From positions 1 to 21,847 of the forward strand of contig DPGD01000006.1 in NCBI GenBank assembly GCA_003522145.1: DNA of 21,847 bases, written 5' to 3'. The position numbers were made by a program, and so were the translations under genes. Shown one piece after another: positions 19,074-21,847 of this stretch; positions within the stretch are counted from its first letter, which is position 1; each line of letters opens with the position of its first letter. The stretch comes from Clostridiales bacterium. Its GTDB lineage: Bacteria; Bacillota; Clostridia; Oscillospirales; CAG-272. Below the pieces are notes generated by a model. The model saw only the letters and a program-made list of their open reading frames with translations. It had not been told where the DNA came from and searched no databases.

Positions 19074-21707
19074 ATGAAGTATTATTGCGAGGAAAAAGAA
19101 GCAGTCCTGAGGGAGCTTTGCTCCAAGGAGGGTGGACTTTCTTCCGAGGAGGCTGCTGTCCGTCTGGAAAAAAACGGAAAGAACCGGCTGAAAGCGGCCA
19201 AGGGTAAATCGTTGATTGTGCGATTTTTGAGCCAGCTTGCCGATCCCATGATTATTATTTTGCTGGTGGCGGCGGCAATCAGCGGCGTGCTTGCGGTAAC
19301 GCAGGGGGAGAGCTTTGCCGATGTAATCATCATTCTGTCGGTGGTGATCGTCAATGCGGTGCTGGGGGTCTATCAGGAGAGCAAGGCGGAAAAGGCCATT
19401 GAGGCGCTTCAGGAGATGTCTGCCGCCAAATCCAAGGTTCTGCGGGATGGCAAAGTACAGATCATTCCCAGCGAAGATTTGGTGGTCGGGGATATTATCC
19501 TTCTGGAAGCGGGAGATGCGGTGCCGGCTGACGCCAGAATTCTGGAGAGCGCCAGTCTGAAAGCCGAAGAAGCGGCCCTGACCGGTGAATCCGTTCCGGT
19601 GAGCAAATTTATTGACATCATCAATCTGAGGGAGAACGAGAAGGATGTTCCCTTGGGCGATCGGAAAAATATGCTCTATATGGGCGGCACGGTGGTTTAC
19701 GGCAGAGGTGTGGCGGTGGTGACCGCCGTCGGCATGGACACGGAAATGGGCAAAATTGCCGACGCCCTGCAGAAGACCGAAGCCGGTGAAACGCCTTTGC
19801 AGATCAAATTGAACCAGCTTTCCAAAGTGCTCACATGGTTGGTTTTAGGTATCTGTGCCGTGGTTTTCGGGGTGCAGCTGCTGAAGACAGGAAGTCTGGA
19901 TTTTGAGCTGGTGCTCAATTCCTTCATGGTGGCGGTTTCTCTGGCGGTCGCCGCTATTCCGGAAGGGCTTGCGGCGGTGGTGACGGTGGTGCTGTCCATC
20001 GGTGTTACCAATATGTCCAAGCGCAAAGCGATCATCCGTCGGCTCACCGCCGTGGAAACACTGGGGTGCGCCCAGATCATCTGCTCCGACAAGACGGGGA
20101 CCTTAACGCAGAACAAAATGACGGTCGTTGAGAATTTCAGCTCGGACGAAAGGGAGCTTGCCACCGGAATGGCGCTTTGTTCCGATGCCGAAATCGACGA
20201 GCAGGGACAGGTCACCGGAGAGCCTACGGAAGCGGCTCTGGTCAATTGGGCCTATAAATTGGGTCTGCCCAAGAACGAGCTGAAAAAATCCTTTCCCAGA
20301 CGGGCCGAAGCCCCTTTTGATTCTCTGCGTAAAATGATGTCCACGGTCCATGAAACCCAAAACGGGATCGTACAGTATACCAAAGGTGCCCCCGATGTGG
20401 TGCTGGGCCTCTGTACCAAATATCTTTGCGCAGGCAAGGAAGTGCCCATGACCGAGGAATACAGGCAAGAAATTCTGTGCGCCAACAAGAAAATGGCAGA
20501 CAACGCTCTGCGGGTGCTCGCCTGCGCCTGCCGCCGCTGGGAGGCTCTGCCGCCTGACAGCGAGGCCGCTACTTTGGAGCAGGAACTGTGCTTTGTGGGT
20601 CTTTGCGGTATGATCGATCCTGTACGCCCCGAAGTGAAGGATGCTATTGTGGAATGCCGGGAAGCGGGTATTCGTCCCATCATGATTACCGGCGACCATG
20701 TGGATACCGCCGTGGCGATCGCCCGGGAGCTGGGAATTCTTCAGGAAGGCAACCGGGCAGTTACCGGTTCCGAGCTTTCGGCCATGGATGACGAAGAATT
20801 TGAAAAACAATTCCGAAATATCAGCGTCTATGCCCGGGTTCAGCCCGAACACAAGACCAGAATCGTCAATGCCTGGCGTAAAGCCGGCTTTATCACCGCC
20901 ATGACCGGCGACGGCGTCAACGATGCGCCCTCCATCAAGGCGGCGGATATTGGCGTGGGGATGGGTATTACCGGTACCGATGTGACGAAAAATGTGGCGG
21001 ATATGGTGCTGGCAGACGACAACTTTGCGACCATTGTGGGTGCCGTGGAAGAGGGCAGACGGATCTACGACAACATCCGTAAGGCAATTCAATTCTTGCT
21101 CGGCTCCAATATGAGCGAGGTTTTAAGCATTTTTATCTCCACTTTGATGGGATTCACCATCCTCAAACCTGTGCACTTGCTGTGGATCAATCTGGTGACC
21201 GACTGCTTCCCGGCGCTGGCACTGGGTATGGAAAAGGCCGAGCCGGATATTATGCGCCGTAAACCGAGAAGCGCCAAAGCCGGCGTGTTTGCCGGAGGAA
21301 TGGGCTTCGATGTGGCCTATCAGGGGGTCCTTGTGACCGTGCTCGTTTTGGCTTCCTACTTCATCGGACACTTTATGGAGGCGGGCGTTTGGGAAATTAC
21401 AAACAGTGCAGACGGAATGACCATGGCGTTTTTGACGATGTCTATGGCGGAAATCTTCCATAGCTTTAATATGCGCTCCCAGAGAGGCAGTATTTTTGCC
21501 TTGAAAACCTTCAATAAGGCCTTGATGATTGCGGCTGTCGGCTCCCTTGTCGCCACTACCGTTGTGTGCGAAGTTCCCTTCATTGCCAATGCCTTTGGCT
21601 TTGAAACGGTCGAATTCTCCGAATACGCTGTGGCCATCGGTTTGGGCGCTTTGATTATCCCCTTGGTGGAAGCGGTCAAGCTGCTCCAACGCAAAATAGC
21701 GAAATAA
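19074..21707 (+). CDS. P2A-type cation-transporting P-type ATPase (Ca2+/Mn2+)
   Basis: The 877-residue pump has every P-type landmark: the actuator TGES at 170-173, DKTGTLT with the phosphorylated Asp339, TGDGVNDAP at 611-619, and N-terminal and C-terminal membrane bundles. Its membrane ligands match both calcium sites of SERCA: Glu297 in IPEGL (TM4), Asn679 and Glu682 in GSNMSEV (TM5), Asn706, Thr709 and Asp710 in WINLVTD (TM6) and Glu793 (TM8). The full length and a strong AGGAGG ribosome site support the start. It probably exports Ca2+ or Mn2+ from the cytoplasm. The Mn2+-type riboswitch argues for manganese; the ligand set would also suit calcium. Confidence 0.95.
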   Translation: MKYYCEEKEAVLRELCSKEGGLSSEEAAVRLEKNGKNRLKAAKGKSLIVRFLSQLADPMIIILLVAAAISGVLAVTQGESFADVIIILSVVIVNAVLGVYQESKAEKAIEALQEMSAAKSKVLRDGKVQIIPSEDLVVGDIILLEAGDAVPADARILESASLKAEEAALTGESVPVSKFIDIINLRENEKDVPLGDRKNMLYMGGTVVYGRGVAVVTAVGMDTEMGKIADALQKTEAGETPLQIKLNQLSKVLTWLVLGICAVVFGVQLLKTGSLDFELVLNSFMVAVSLAVAAIPEGLAAVVTVVLSIGVTNMSKRKAIIRRLTAVETLGCAQIICSDKTGTLTQNKMTVVENFSSDERELATGMALCSDAEIDEQGQVTGEPTEAALVNWAYKLGLPKNELKKSFPRRAEAPFDSLRKMMSTVHETQNGIVQYTKGAPDVVLGLCTKYLCAGKEVPMTEEYRQEILCANKKMADNALRVLACACRRWEALPPDSEAATLEQELCFVGLCGMIDPVRPEVKDAIVECREAGIRPIMITGDHVDTAVAIARELGILQEGNRAVTGSELSAMDDEEFEKQFRNISVYARVQPEHKTRIVNAWRKAGFITAMTGDGVNDAPSIKAADIGVGMGITGTDVTKNVADMVLADDNFATIVGAVEEGRRIYDNIRKAIQFLLGSNMSEVLSIFISTLMGFTILKPVHLLWINLVTDCFPALALGMEKAEPDIMRRKPRSAKAGVFAGGMGFDVAYQGVLVTVLVLASYFIGHFMEAGVWEITNSADGMTMAFLTMSMAEIFHSFNMRSQRGSIFALKTFNKALMIAAVGSLVATTVVCEVPFIANAFGFETVEFSEYAVAIGLGALIIPLVEAVKLLQRKIAK

Positions 21708-21724
21708 GAAATAATCTGTGTGCG

Positions 21725-21775
21725 AAACCGGCTGAATTCAGGCTTTTTTACCTGGTTCAGCCGGTTTTCTCTCTT
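21725..21775 (+). terminator. Terminator of the P-type ATPase gene
   Basis: AAACCGGCTGAA (21725-21736) pairs perfectly with TTCAGCCGGTTT (21756-21767), with further pairing inside (CAGG/CCTG). The tail is TCTCTCTTT. Confidence 0.9.
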
Positions 21776-21832
21776 TGTGGGACTCCGTCCCACACCCTGC
21801 CAAGGGCGCGTTTTTGAAAAACCGCCCCTTGG
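21776..21832. repeat. Double-hairpin intergenic palindromic element
   Basis: TGTGGGAC/GTCCCACA (21776-21794) forms a perfect hairpin with loop TCC. It is followed by a 33-nt almost complete palindrome from CCAAGGGCG (21800-21808) to CGCCCCTTGG (21823-21832), through GTTTTT/AAAAAC. Pairs like this recur between genes in related clostridial genomes as far as I recall, so a dispersed REP- or MITE-like element is likely. The window ends 15 bases later. Confidence 0.6.
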
Positions 21833-21847
21833 AACCCTCAAAAACTT

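Noticed and set aside
20103..21092. Long minus-strand open frame inside the P-type ATPase
   Set aside because: Antisense shadow, rich in His and Gly, with no domain; the ATPase frame is complete.
1..21847. CRISPR arrays, phage or transposase genes, toxin-antitoxin pairs, or defence operons
   Set aside because: None are visible; the only repeats are short tandem or palindromic elements without spacers of even length.

Overview
The window looks like chromosomal DNA of a GC-moderate, Gram-positive anaerobe of the class Clostridia, probably an Oscillospirales-like gut lineage. The reasons are strong Shine-Dalgarno sites, textbook sigma-A promoters with 17-bp spacers, many intrinsic terminators, a T-box leader, a yybP-ykoY leader, and family types common in Clostridia: a GGGtGRT protein with a NifU-like partner, a DUF6472-like Cys-rich protein, TrpXYZ-type ABC transport genes and a single-chain iron-sulfur serine dehydratase. 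The lineage is inference. I see no phage, transposase, CRISPR array or plasmid gene.

Layout, left to right. 1-2155: tandem GC-rich hairpins, a promoter, then a cyclophilin and glycerol kinase in one unit. 2341-4211: a strong promoter driving the NifU-like scaffold and GGGtGRT pair, closed by a strong terminator. 4389-6414: two promoters, acyl carrier protein, an MnmM/YtqB-type methyltransferase and a D-2-hydroxyacid dehydrogenase. 6651-7959: a DEDDh exonuclease with a BRCT-like C-terminal region and an unusual leader. 8020-8223 (minus): a small Cys-rich protein. 8369-11082: a polysaccharide deacetylase lipoprotein and L-serine dehydratase. 11200-14664: a Trp-specific T-box, a 12-codon leader ORF and an ABC transporter (substrate-binding protein, permease, ATPase). 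14745-14942 (minus): tRNA-Gly(CCC) with its promoter and terminators. 15240-18674 (minus): a membrane protein, a small conserved-looking protein, a membrane-anchored beta-propeller-like protein and a LysR regulator. 18824-21775: a promoter, a Mn2+-type riboswitch with terminator and a P2A-type cation ATPase. The window ends in a palindromic repeat.

How it works together: most of the window is housekeeping metabolism, but three RNA-level controls stand out. Tryptophan uptake is controlled by a tRNA-Trp T-box, whose codon and discriminator readings agree, followed by a possible Trp-codon leader peptide. The P-type ATPase sits under a Mn2+ riboswitch although its membrane ligands match both Ca2+ sites of SERCA. 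The NifU-like/GGGtGRT pair has its own strong promoter and terminator, so it is an independent two-gene system of unknown function and the best candidate here for undescribed biology.
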